This document shows, in pieces, positions 45,624 through 58,359 of a stretch of 64,000 nucleotides of DNA. This stretch comes from Vigna angularis. Taxonomy: Eukaryota; Streptophyta; Magnoliopsida; Fabales; Fabaceae. Within the stretch, counting starts at the first letter, position 1; each line of letters opens with the position of its first letter. Below the pieces are notes generated by a model, which saw only the letters and a list, made by a program, of their open reading frames with translations, made no database searches and was not told where the DNA came from. The position numbers and the translations under genes were made by a program. The DNA lies in NCBI RefSeq assembly GCF_016808095.1, contig NC_068975.1, forward strand, positions 37,904,001 through 37,968,000, given 5' to 3'.

Positions 45624-48573
45624 ATGACACACAGTTTGAAGCATTCAGTGGATTTGGAGTGCAGTGATAACAATCGACCGTCCAAGTTATCAAAAATCGA
45701 GCATTCCAGTCACATTGAAGAAGAAGAAGAAGAAGAGATGAATCAAAACCCTAAAAATGGGATTCAACGCTATTTGTTTGCAATCGAGTATATCGGCACT
45801 CGCTTCTCCGGTTCTCAGAAGCAGCTCACTTGCCGTACCGTCGTTGGAGCTCTCGAGGTATCAAATTACAACATCGCATCGCTGTTTCCATCAATTATTA
45901 CTATAAAATCAAATGTGTTGTTGTTTTGTAGGAAGCTTTTGCTAAGTTTGTTGGCCAGCCCGTCTCTGTCTCCTGTTCAAGTAGAACTGTAAGTATCACT
46001 CTCATGTCACTCACTATTCACAAACAATTTTCAAATGCAATACAATACAATCCAATTAACTGTGATATGGAAATGCAGGATGCTGGAGTTCATGCTTTGT
46101 CAAATGTTTGTCATGTGGATATTCAACGGACCAGCAAAAGAAAGCCCGGTGAAGTGGTCTATATCTTACATAAACCCTAACTTTATACTAATCAATATAT
46201 ATTTGCTCATCTGGTCATTGTAAACTTGTAGTTACCACCTCATGAACCTGCTGTGGTTGGAAGGGCTGTAAACCATTTCTTGCAGGTATTTTCTTCTTGT
46301 GCTCAAATCAAAATAAATTACTGGGACACCGACCAAATCCGTCACATTTAAAAATAATAGACCAAAATTTCAAATTTTAAAATTAGGGACTAAAAGCAAT
46401 TATAACCAAATTGTTAGGGACTTAAAACACATTTTACCCTTTAAATAAATACATTGCTTCTTCTGTCTTGAAAAAATGTTTGATCTTCTTACATGACGTG
46501 GAAGAAGAAAGAAACTATGAAGATAGCTGCAAAGAATGCGTGCTTGCAATTTTTTAGTAATTGGCTTGGATAAAGCAGATAGAATTGTAATTTACTTTCC
46601 ATCACCTTGTGCTTTAAGTTCAATCTTATTCTGAACTGTCTGCATGATGCGTGTTGAGGCAAAAACTTGCACCAAAGGTCCACAGCTAATGTCGGAGTTA
46701 TTTTATTTTATTTTTTCACTTTTTTTTTTCTATCCACTGGAATTTTCTAATGCTATTGCATACCCAGGAGATTTTCTGTTTGTGACAGCTTTTCATCCGT
46801 GCAGATTCTTAGTATTTGTTATTATCGAATTTTGGCTTTATAAACTATTGCATGAAGATTAATGAATTATTGAGTATGTTCTTAAGAGCAAATTTATTAT
46901 CAACTTCGTGTTTGATTGTACTCAAAGTTGGAGTTGCAGTTTTGAAAACCTAAACTGTTTCTCAAAGGCTTCTGACATGTTTTTGGGCAATTTCATTTAT
47001 TTTAGAAGCATGACAGTGACTTAACGATCATTGATGTTCGACGTGTTCCATCTGATTTTCATGCCAGATTTAAAGCACAAGAGCGCACGTGAGTTCTTCA
47101 GAATCTTGATTTTCATGCGTAGATTATCAATTGCCGCAATTATATACCGTCACCGGCTTTTCTACAGTTCTATTTGATGCAAGATTTTCATTCTTAGCTT
47201 TTATTTGTTGGATTATAAATGGAGGAGCTACTTGGTCTATGAAGTATATTTGTTGGATTATGAATGGAGTAGAACTGCTTGATCTTTTGAAATTGTTCTT
47301 TAATTTTGTGTAATAGTGACAGTGAAGAATATTGCAAAAAGGTTCATCTAAGATTTCTGGCATTAGCTACTTTTCCGTGCGTTTCCATAGAATTCTTTCT
47401 TGTTTTTGATCATTTGAAGTAATTGCTCATTATTTGGAACTACAATTCAGATACTTCTATCGTTTGCTGTCTGGGCCAGAGCCTTTGTCAACCTTTGAGA
47501 AAGATCGAGCATGGCATGTATGTGAAGATCTTAATGTTCCAGCTATGCAAGTTAGTTAACAGCTCCGTATATTTATCAGATTGTCAATCTTCCATCTATG
47601 CAAGTTATTGATGATATCCATGCAGGAAGCATGCAGGGTTCTTGTTGGATGCCATGATTTTAGTTCCTTCAGGGCAGCTGGTTGTCAGGTTGTTTTTTTC
47701 TCTCTAATATGTGTGAACAGTAATTCATAAAATTCTAATTAATAATTTGTCTAACTTAAAGTGGAACCTTGTTTGCCATTCAACTCTCTTCTACATTCAT
47801 ATGATTCTAAGGGATATACTGTACGCTTCTTTCTAAGGTGTTTTTAGCATGTCTTGTTTCTGTTCTAAAACATCTCATGTTTTTCTTTGTATTATCAACA
47901 AAATGTGACGTAGAATTGCTCGCTTACAGGCAAAATCACCAATTAGAACTTTGGATGAACTCAGTGTCACCGAGGTAATTGAAAGTCCATATTTCCCATC
48001 TGTAATGGATAGAGAACGACATAATAAAGTTAGTAGTAATCTTCGTGTTTACCCTAGCAACTCCGGAACTGACATTTCTCCTAGTTCAAGTCCATGCATT
48101 GATAAATTAACGACTTCAAGTGAAGATGTGGGATTTGGCAAACGAAGACGACATCGTTGCCTGGTGGTAACAGCACGAGCACGCTCCTTTCTTTACCACC
48201 AGGTTGAGTAATCTAAGTTAGAATTGAGTCCAGGAAGAAGTTCAATTTCTTTGCGTTATATTTAATCCTGCATTTTCAATCCAATCTGTTCTGAACACAG
48301 ATGCTAATTGATTTCAGGTTAGATTACTTGTGGGTGTTCTCAAGGCTGTTGGCAGTGGAAACTTGACGATTCCGGACGGTACTCATACATTCATGTCTAG
48401 TCACGTTTGATATATTCACATTGATTTGTTTGGGCTAAAAAATGATCTCACATGATGGGCACTTTGCAGTTGAAAGAATTTTGAATGCCAAGAGTGTTAC
48501 TTCCGCAAGTCCAATGGCCCCAGCATGTGGTCTTTACTTGGGAGAGGTGAAATATGATCTGCCTACAACTTAG
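45624..48573 (+). CDS. TruA-type tRNA pseudouridine synthase
   Basis: Ten exons, 45,624-45,857, 45,932-45,988, 46,079-46,156, 46,232-46,285, 47,006-47,088, 47,451-47,550, 47,626-47,688, 47,930-48,202, 48,318-48,378 and 48,470-48,573, give 368 residues. The first 38 residues are charged, with seven consecutive Glu. YLFAIEYIGTRFSGSQKQ begins the TruA domain, and the catalytic motif SSRTDAGVHAL places the nucleophilic Asp at 98. Other family blocks are DFHARFKAQERTYFYRLL, HDFSSFRAAGCQ, RARSFLYHQVRLLVGVL and SPMAPACGLYLGEV. The enzyme isomerises uridine in the tRNA anticodon stem-loop. A low-complexity insert of about 60 residues in exon 8 (about residues 235-295) separates two conserved blocks. 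The exon 3 donor could be three bases earlier. Compartment is not clear from the N-terminus. Confidence 0.92.
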
Positions 48574-49435
48574 TTGACTCAAGCACAAAGCTTATGTAGG
48601 AGTCAATCCAATGGATAAATTTTGTCCCTTTGTATGAACATAACTTTATCATTCCTTAACTTTATTTCTTTAAAATTAAGAAAAAACCATATCATTTAGC
48701 TATGTTCTTTAAACAAAAGGAAAGGTAGAAAATATTTTATGTAATATTCACCAGCGGAGATCTATCCTCTAAAAGTATGATGAAAATAAAATATATAGGT
48801 AGATATAAATTTTCCTGTACGAGTTGATTGTACAACATAAATTTTCCTTTTTAATATGGCTCTGAAACTCATTCTTTTTGCCATAATTTTGACTTTGTAA
48901 CTTTATAAAATTTTATATTCTGATTGTATTTTTCAAAATATAAAAATAATATTTCAAGTCATACATTCTGAAATACAAAATGAAAAATACATTTTAATTT
49001 GTACATTTTGAAATACAAAATTTACTTTCTTAAAAGAAATCATATTTCTAATTATATATTTCAAAGTATAAAATAAAAATACACTATATTTTGAACTATA
49101 AAGCTAACATTTCGGATTACTGAAAAAAGAAATTTATGAAGGTGTCGAAATTCGGAATATCATTCTCAGACCGAAAGGATACATTGGATATCCTACTTCG
49201 TCTAAAAATATAAATAGAATATATAAGTAATCCCAGACATCTTAGTTGGTTAGTGAAATTTAATGCATCCAATCGCCAATCTGCAGTATACTTCTATAAG
49301 TTAATCGGGTTTCAATCAAATTCTTTCATGTAAATTTTGTAGCACTAACGAGAATAATAAGATAAATTCATATAATTAAGAAAAACTATAATTCTAATAT
49401 AAAAATTTTAAATCTATCCATGAAATTCTTGCCTG
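48574..49435. other. Convergent 3' intergenic region
   Basis: Lies between the ends of the TruA-like gene and the bromodomain gene. AT-rich, with repeated ATTTTGAAATACAAAAT-like words near 48,960-49,090. I see no gene. Confidence 0.5.
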
Positions 49436-52400
49436 CTAAGCCTTGAACCTAACTACAGACTTAAAAGCTTGGATATAGTAGTACCCCGCAGGAAAAAACT
49501 GAGTGAGAAGGAAACTGCCGCCTCCATAGTAATATGCTTGCGCGGATCTAAAAAGTTAAATGAAATACAAAATAAACAAAGAACAGAAACCAAAATTAAA
49601 ATATCTGCTCTTGTTATAAAGATATTGTAACTATAATACACCATGTAACGAATGGATATCATCAACTAAACTAATAATGAATCGATCAACATAAGAAGTT
49701 ACTCCATGAAAGAACTAATAGCAGCATGGATTGTAGTAGTACGAGCAGAATTTGTCCTCTGTATTAGTGAGTGTGGTCCACTCCAAACAGACTGACTATT
49801 TTGGGGGAAAAGAATTGCACACAAACCTGAAAGCTTGGGGTTTTCATTATATAAACTCTCAAGGAGCTTACTTTTCTGCTGTTTATCTTGTGACCCCTAC
49901 AAACAAAATGAACAATTAAGTACACTTATCAACTGCAAATGGTGACAAGTTAAAGCAACTGCATTATAGCATGTGATTTCTTGCATGACTGCTGTAATTT
50001 ACTAGATCAAACTGTCAGTGAAATACCTTGTATTTCTTCTTAGGCTGGACTGACGAAGCTTGCCCTTCTTGTTGCTTTGTTCTATATTCATCGTGAAGAA
50101 CAGTTGCATCACCAACATTTGATTTCACTGCCAAGGTCCCACCATGTTTTGTAGTCTCATCCATCTCTCGCTTCTGACTGTTCATTTCAATATCTTCCTC
50201 TTCATTCCCCTCCTCGTCATCCCCTTCTTCTAGGCCATGGTCATCATTGCCATCATCATCAACATCAATGCTCCTGTGCTTTCTCTCAGGAGGGCTACAC
50301 TGCTTCTCACTAATATCCATCTTTGTTACCTCTCCTCTGTCTTCATCAACATCTCCATCAGTGCCCATAGATTCATCTATATTTGATGATGAATCCTCAC
50401 CACCAGGACTATCTACTTGCACCGATTCCTTAAAAATAAGGCAGTACAAAATTATTTATGTTATTAGCCAAGCTAATCAATTCTTGGATTTCATGAAGTA
50501 GATACTTAGATTTCTTTAATACTTGTACTATGACCCTCATTTTATGTCTGGGAATCGAATGTTACATAAAGTAATAAGGGAAATCAAGCTTGAGAATATC
50601 CTTTTCATGTCACTTAAAAAAATTGATTTATAATAACTGGCTTTATATTTTGCACCAAGGCAGGTATATAAAGTCAGTCTGACTATTAAACAGAAAAAGT
50701 AAATCTGTTGCGATCTTATCATTTCAGTTCAGAATTTTACCCATGAGACATGATATGTATACCCTAAAACTGCCTCCAAAAATTGCCAGACATCCAAAAG
50801 ATAAAATGTAGGCCACAAGCCATTAAAATACCTCGTGCTTAAACTCTTTAGCATGCTTATCACCACCAGATCCGAAGCTGCCTCTAGCCATACGAGCATT
50901 TTCCTCCCGTTCTCTCCTACGTCGCTTTAGAACACAGATAGCACATAAACAGTCATGTTTATGGTGTCTTCTGCAAAATAAGGAGTGTAAGCATGCATAT
51001 GATTTCAATGAACCACTATCCATCAACAATTCTCACATTGATACAAGGGAAACTAAAAGGATGGGAGCAAGGAATTCTGTGTCCAGAACTCCTCAGTATT
51101 GAACACTTACAATTACAAATGAACAAAAGATCCATTTAACAAAACTTATCTAAAGGAAATACAACCCCCGAAGTAAATAAAAGTTTCTCTTCCCCTCTAT
51201 CTTACTTGAGATTTATAACGCACCTTTAAGAAAGATACACAATTACACAGTATATAATTTCAGGGAAAAAAGTATCAATCTACAATTAAAATCTACTTGT
51301 AAACTTATATTGTTCACTTAATAAAATCAACATTATCAATTCCATGGTAACTAAGACATTTCCATGCTAAGAACAATTATCACGTAAGAAATTATAACAT
51401 CATATAATAAATAGAGTTATTTTGCATTTTTGGAATACACACCCATGACGCTTTTTTGTCTTCTGCTTCAATTGGCTACTCTTCCCTACTTTTCCATCAC
51501 CAGACAGTGTGGTATCTTCTGTTGAAGTCCTTTCCATACCTGATACATAATGAAAACATATAGCATGTTGCTATCAGAATGTCAAAGTATTTTACATGAA
51601 ATGAAAACCATCTGTTTTAAGAAGATAATGCATGCAAAGTAATGTTCTTCATTCATGGGATAGGGTTAAGATATGTTACAATAAGATTACTGTTTGCTTA
51701 GGAGGGAGCTTCCCAGATTGTCTCCAATATGTTCAGATATCTAGTACCCACTGATGGGTCTGGGATGAGATGAGTAGAATTTGACTAAAGTTATCATACT
51801 TTTATGTGGATATTTTACAATGGAATGGGGGAGAGTTTCCACTTTGTGATATGGGAGGTAATTGGAATGGTCAGTGGATTAGGAAACAACATACCACACC
51901 CCTCAAAGTTAGGGGTAGTAAACAATAGATTTTTTAAACAATACAAAGGGTCTAGCTAGATTTTACAACAAAAGTCCAGATGGAATAGAACTAATTATCA
52001 TTCTAAAACTTTGCAATTTTTCGAGCTAAACTTTTTAGAGTGAAATCTCAGAAAGGCAAATTGCTTAACTAAAACTTCTCAGTCTAAAAATTATAATATC
52101 TATCATTTATTGTCACCCTCTCACCTCCTTACCCTGTCCACAGAAAACCAAAATATAAAAGTAGAGGGACACAGACAAAGACAGAGCCAGCGAGGAAAAA
52201 CTACACATAAACCAAGCCTACTCTAGCCGAAGATTCCTCTAAAAAACATTGAATAACAAAAATATTAAAAACCAAAGAATGACATATTTCCAGACATACT
52301 TCATACAAAACAGATCCAGAGAACGCAGAGACAAGAGTTACATTGCTAAATGCTTTATATCTTCCATCCTAGCACAATAAAAGGGAAGGATAATATTTTT

Positions 52401-52570
52401 AATACATATATGGGGATGGGAATAGGTATCTACATATCCACTCCATCCCTGTCCCTATACCCGTCCTCATTCCCGTCCCTTTTTAAATTACTAAAATATC
52501 TATAATTTATTAGATAACTTAAAAGCCTTTATATATATATATATATATAGATATATATATATATATATAT

Positions 52571-52617
<47 letters not shown>

Positions 52618-54137
52618 TAGATAGATAGATAGATAGATAGATGTCTCACCCTTGGTCCCTTTTGATTGTTCAGTGTATAGCCCAGCTGCAGTCCAATACT
52701 TCATAAAGTTCTTCTTTACTCGCCTCATAAGATCCAAGATGTAGTCACCTTTATTGTTATACTTGTAACAGTTGTCCCAAATGTATTGAACATCCTTATA
52801 TACATCCTCTGAATTCATATACTTTTCATTTTTTTCAAGATTGCGGCATATTGTTCCAAAATCCATTGGTGTATCTATGATATCGAAATAGTCCTGGTCC
52901 AAATAAAAGTATGACATAATACACAAGTAAATATATAAAAAAAATGGTTCCAAGTTTTATAATCAATCACGTTATTCACTATGGCTGAACAAATATCATA
53001 GATCCTTGTAGGATATAACCTCTACGTCAACAAATTAGTATCTACTAGAATGTACTAGTTTAATTGCTCTTCATTTTCACTGTTATCTTTCCTTCCTAGT
53101 ATTAGTATGTCAAGAGAAACTTTACTAAACAATAATTTCTGGAAGTACCCAGGACGTAGAAGACTGCTTCATTGAAAAAAATGAAATTTAACAAAACAAA
53201 ACACTGTAAAAGGAGCAAACTTTAGGTTCAGTGACAGAAATTGAGGAAGAGAAATATCTAACATCTCCAGAGAACGGAAACCAAACATAAAATAGGTGTC
53301 ATCTATTTTTTTTTAAGAAAATAAGCTATGGCAAAAAATTACTCACAGGAATTCCCAGAGCTTCGGGATTGACAGGAACATTGAAGGGCTCAGCTGCATC
53401 CATCTTCATTACCTTCCTTATAATCTGTGCAGAACAAACCGAATGCATTATTATAGTTGACAATGTAATGCTTGGAAACAACAAACAAAATCAAGAAGGG
53501 CAACTATATCAAAGCTTCAACAAACCACTAAGGAAGCATCCAATTCCTGCTTATTATATAGGGCATTATGTTGAGTGGCCTTTCTTTCTTTTGGGTGGAT
53601 GACCTCAGTGGAAGCTGACAATGGTTTGCTTGTGTGCTCCGCATTTGATCCCAAAACCTTTGAAGACTTGATTTTTATGCTACCAGCTCTCTTTGACAGA
53701 TTACTCAGTTTCATATCAGGCAACGAGTTTGCACTATCCTCCATCCTCTCGGCACTCAAACCTTGTTTTTCAAGGCCATGCTGCTGGCTACTCTTATCAG
53801 TATCGCTCTGTGTGGGAGCATCAGATGAGGTGGGTTGGGAGTCCAACATTTTAGGTGTCCTAAGCTTCACCTTAACACGCCCAACTGATTTCCCAATAGC
53901 CTTATCAATGGAACCATCAGGATTTATGTTAGCAAGATTGAAATGCTGATCCGTCCCAGTGGAAGAAGGCGTGTCATCTTCCATTCCAGAGTTATCTTTA
54001 TCATAACCAAACTCATCCAAACCAGAGGTTTCTTCCTTGTTTTGACCCCCACCATTACTTAGGTTATCGTTAGCACTCATTCCATGGTTAGTGGCACCTT
54101 TTGACTTTCCTTTCTTATGCCCACGCTTGCGCTTCAT
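49436..54137 (-). CDS. Bromodomain-containing nuclear protein
   Basis: Eight exons on the minus strand: 54,137-53,526; 53,424-53,347; 52,893-52,650; 51,539-51,443; 50,970-50,832; 50,428-50,027; 49,896-49,703; 49,547-49,436. These give 625 residues. The start MKRKRGHKKGK is a basic nuclear-localisation-like stretch, followed by an acidic/Ser-rich part. The bromodomain spans about 200-312, with AAEPFNVPVNPEALGIP, DYFDIIDTPMDFGTI and WDNCYKYNNKGDYI, placing the acetyl-lysine-contacting Asn near 276. A Cys/His motif follows, HDCLCAICVLKRRRRERE, then a long acidic region with DEEGNEEEDIEMN. The C-terminus is conserved-looking and Tyr-rich (AYYYGGGSFLLTQFF). Proteins of this kind read acetylated histones and may join chromatin-remodelling complexes; the exact subfamily is not certain. 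A GATA/TA microsatellite starts about 8 bp inside the intron after exon 3. Confidence 0.92.
52531..52641. repeat. (TA)n / (GATA)n compound microsatellite at an intron donor
   Basis: About 110 bp of TA units with interspersed GATA, ending in six or more GATA units. It lies inside the bromodomain gene's third intron, immediately after the donor at 52,649. The minus-strand frame extending through it is an artefact. Confidence 0.92.
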
Positions 54138-57100
54138 GTTCTATCTTCAAACCAAATACCACCCTGAAACAAATTCAAACAAAAGCTAAATAAATCACCA
54201 CACTACAAAGTACAATAATTTATGCATAAAGGGGCCATCAAAAACTTATAATACTAAACACAAAAAGAGTTTGGCAAGGGGAAGGGCATGAATTGAATGA
54301 AAAAAGAGAGTAAATTTGAGCTAAATGAAACGAAAATATGGAGCAAAAGAATTAAAAGTGGAAGTAATTAGAGAATTGAGAAAAACAGTTACAAGGAAGG
54401 GAAAACGGGTGTGGAGTGCGGAAGAGAGAAAAAGGCAGGAGTACGGAGGAATCGGCGGAGTGGGATGGTGAAAAAGTTTCCCTGAGCTTCACTCGACGGA
54501 GGAAGAACACCGCCACGCCCACCGTGCCACACTCAATTCAATCCCTTCCTTTCGCTATCTTCCCAACTTCAAAACGGTTCGTTTCATTACCACCTGCGCC
54601 ACCACTCTCTCTCTCCTCTACCCACGTCAACGCTAAATTCTCAATTAATTTTATCTTTAACCTATTAACTATTTATATATTGAATATTAATCATACTATC
54701 AATATAATTCAAAATTTGGCAACCGAAAAAATATATAATCATACTATCAATATAAATATTTGGCTTATCAGAATAATTTCTAATATATCATAATGGAAAC
54801 ACGTTCACGTATGTATATTATATTACTAGTAAATATATATATATATATTGTTTTTATGATAATAAAAAATAATTTTTATAATTTTACGGTAAATCTAAAT
54901 AAATTTTATGGTAAATAATTTTATTTATTTTATAAGTAATTGTATAATTAAAAAATAATAAATTTTAAAGAATGTCAAGTAAAAAAAGATTAAATTAAAA
55001 AATAACATTTACTTAAATAAAAAAATTATTTTAGTTTTAACATTTTTATTTAAAAGATAAAATTAGAAAACCTGTGACAACTTAAAATTTAGTTGTTAAA
55101 AAGTTATATTTTGACTTTTAAGAAGTTTCATAAAATTAAGGGAAATATTGTATTATATTTACTATGATATTTAAGATTATATACATGTCGGTGATGACTT
55201 ATAGAAAAGATTACCTTACCAAATAGATAAATTTTGACTATGGTTGTATGAAACGAACAAGTAAATTTAAATTTTTAATTGAAGATATAGATTAAAATCA
55301 AGTTTCATAGAGCTTATAAATGATTTTATATGTTCCATCATTTAGAATCACTCTCTTATCTGAGTATTGTTAGCAGTTTTCTGACACTGTTATATCTGAC
55401 AATGGTTGTTACTTTATACTCGAATTCTGTAAAGCTTAGATTAAGTATAATGAGAGATAAAAAAGAAAGTGTGAGAGAGAGTTGCATGAAGTAGGATGTG
55501 ATGATGATGATGATGAGGAGAAGAAGCAGGTGAAAAAACAGGCCATGAAGGTGACAGAGATAATAAAATATGAAACATAACAGGCTGCCCTCCACGTTCA
55601 CCAATATAAGCAATTATGGTATCTTGTTTGGACTATGTATGTACAAATTCTTTGTTCATAATTTTTGTTGTAAAAGTCAAGGTTGCTTAAGATGGAGACA
55701 TATGTGTTTGAATCTATTTTTCGACATTTTCTTTAGTGCGCTTTCTTGTCACGGGCCATCTTCTTTTCTCAAAAACATGTCTTACATGCAAAATGGCCAA
55801 CACTTTCCCCTTTAACTTTCAAACACTGTATCCAAAATTTCATTCTTTCTCAAATAACTCACAATTTCATCATTTGGATTACTTCAAATGCAAGTACTCA
55901 GAGAAGTTGAGGAATAATATAATCTGGAATAATCATGGACGGTAGTTCATACAATGTCGTCTAAAACCAATTGATTGTCACACACTAAAGTGAAAGTGAT
56001 GTTTGCATCTACTTCCTCAATTTCATCTCTTTCTTACCTTTTTCTTTGGGGGGGGGTTGCTGATAACCTTTCATATTCCTCAGACACTGTGATTGTCTCG
56101 TTGACAAAAACATGTTTACTCAATGCTTTTCCTTTTTAATCATTTTTCTCTTCATTATTGCTTCATTCATTTCAGTAATTACTCTGAGTTTTTTGGGTAT
56201 GAATGATGCACTTGCAAGTGATTTAACATAAAACATGACAGATGGTAATACATAGTCTGACAAAAGCCATGGTTTTCCCTTAACCAGTTTATTTTTGGGC
56301 AAACATGAGAGGAATAAAAGTGGTCTACATCACCACTTTACTACCTTTATTTCTTTTTCACTATAAAATTATTTCTTTCTTCACTTGAATCATGAATGCT
56401 CTACTACTGCTTAGCTGTTGGATGTCAAACACTTTCATTCTCCCGCTCCCCTTTTCATATTTTTTATTTATTATATCACAATAATAATAATCATTACTGC
56501 TATTTTACTTGTGTTGTGTTCATTTCATTTTTTGGGTTTATCATGTAATGTAATGTATGAGTTGGTATTTGCACGATATTGCAGCAGCCTTTTTCTCTTC
56601 TTTTAATATCTTTTATCAGTGGAGATTTTATCAGATTATGCAAGATTCACAGTGCAATCTTTCTCATCATTACATTTGAATGGTTATGGTGGAAGTGAGG
56701 GAATTCAATACATTTATGCCATCATCATAGAGAGACTTTAGGCTTTAATCCTCACATCACAGAGGTTAGGAAGAGGCTCCTATCTCCTTTCATTCGGTGT
56801 ATTAGTCTTAATCTTAATAATTATGTGTGTGTTTATCATAAAAACTGTTTGTTTTGAAATGCATACAATAATTACATTGCTGTGTTAAAGGAATGTTGTG
56901 ATTTCTAATAGTAGTTTGAAATTATTGCTTGCACTATTCATGAGACTTAAAGGGTTGGATTAAGAACAACAATCCAGGCTTAAATAGGAGTACTTTTAGT
57001 TTTAAAGGTAGCAATTGAAAATTGTTGCTGAGACTCTCCTGACAAGAAGGCCCATTCTTTTTTATTTCTTAAAGTTTGCTTCTTCTGACAAGGTATAGTA

Positions 57101-57230
57101 TTCAATAAGTTAGGCATCAGGATCATCGACATGGGAACATAAATAGAAAAGTGTTCCAATAGGATTATCATACACATTTGTCTTTACATTTTCTATTCTC
57201 TATAAAGCAAACCTTCTCACCATCATGTTT
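54138..57230. other. Upstream region of the bromodomain gene and intergenic DNA
   Basis: 54,138-54,600 is probably the bromodomain gene's 5' leader and promoter. From there to 57,230 the sequence is AT-rich, with a GATGATGATGATGAGGAGAAG stretch near 55,500 and a G9 run near 56,048. Several frames of 60-80 codons show no family resemblance. I see no gene. Confidence 0.45.
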
Positions 57231-57682
57231 CTGTCAACCAATATAGCATAAACAACTCTGCTCTTGGATCAACACACTTCAACCTCATTCAAAGGTAAGT
57301 TTACTCTATTCATTTCATTTCTATTCAATATCATTATTACAACCTTCTATCAGGCCATGCATACATGTGCTTCTACCATTTAATATAATTGCCTCAGCCC
57401 ACCATTTTTTTCTTTAAATTTCTTCACTTCAAGTGTTCATCAAATCATGATATTCTTGTCTTGGCCATTTTAGTTGTGGTAAAAAACAAGTACCTGTAAA
57501 AAGCTTCTCAACAAATGTTCTGTTACTGTGCATCTGCATAAAAATTCCCTATTTAGTACACTGCTGATGCTTTCTATTCTCATTTGTTTCAGGATAGAGT
57601 TTCTCTTGAGATTATCATCAGATATATATGAATGCAAAGATCTTGAAAGGCCAAAAGTAGAGAGTGTGGTAGAGGTACTACC

Positions 57683-58359
57683 ATGAGCGATTTGAACGGT
57701 GAAAGATCAAAGCCTCCATGGAACATATATCCATCTTCAAACCCTGGTCCATCACAGACAGGAGTTGATGAGGAAGCTCCATGGAAAAGCTTAGGGACAT
57801 CTATGAGTGCTATTTCTTTTGGCTTTGTTGCCACCGCCATTTTGATTTCAATGTTTCTTATAATGGCCATATTTGAACATTTGTTCAAACCCACCTCACA
57901 ATTCTCCACACCAGAATCTATGACGCGACGCTATCAGGAGCACCCACCACTACCAACACCAAAACAGGGAAACCCACAATCAGTAAGTCTCTTCATGCTT
58001 TTCAACCTTCCTTTTATTCACTGTTTCTAGATCCTGGAGCAACATTTTCTGCATTTTATGATCATCAACCTGTGTTAGTTAAGAACTATAAATTAATTAC
58101 TCACTTTCATGAATGCATTCATCTTGATTTGATAGATAAATTATCCCATCTGCATAATCAAGTAAACGAGTTCAATACAAAAAAACATCATGTTTTGGAA
58201 ACTTATTTGTGACAGGTTCCAGCATGTTATGGTTCTGATTTCTCAGTGGTGATGCCAGGGCAGCAATATCCTACCTACATCGCTCAACCTGCTCCTCTCC
58301 CTTGTCAAAGGGAAGGGGCTTATTGGCCTTCTCATGAACATCATTTTCTATTTAATTAG
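57683..58359 (+). CDS. Small plant-specific single-pass membrane protein
   Basis: Two coding exons, 57,683-57,982 and 58,216-58,359, encode 147 residues. The N-terminal part has PPWNIYPSSNPGPSQTG and EEAPWKSLGTSMSAISFG. It leads into one membrane span (FVATAILISMFLIMAIF, about residues 49-65), then FEHLFKP and a Pro/Thr/Gln-rich tail ending in HEHHFLFN. A 5'-UTR intron with good sites (CAAAG|GTAAGT at 57,296 and TTTCAG at 57,592) precedes the start, which supports real transcription. I recognise the architecture as that of uncharacterised hydroxyproline-rich-like plant proteins, but have no function to offer. The ATG at 57,683 is the first in frame after the leader intron. Confidence 0.8.

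Noticed and set aside
46310..46440. Possible transposon remnant in a TruA-gene intron (GGGACTAAAAG and GGGACTTAAAA words)
   Set aside because: Too short and without terminal repeats or target duplication; not enough to call an element.
49453..49665. Last bromodomain exon read in the frame ending FLRGTTISKLLSL
   Set aside because: That frame needs an earlier donor at 49,827. Extending the previous exon to 49,703 gives a longer conserved-looking protein and the Tyr-rich AYYYGGGSFLLTQFF end.
56120..56302. 60-codon minus-strand frame with a basic, Lys-rich translation
   Set aside because: No start context, no family resemblance, and in AT-rich DNA where such frames arise by chance.
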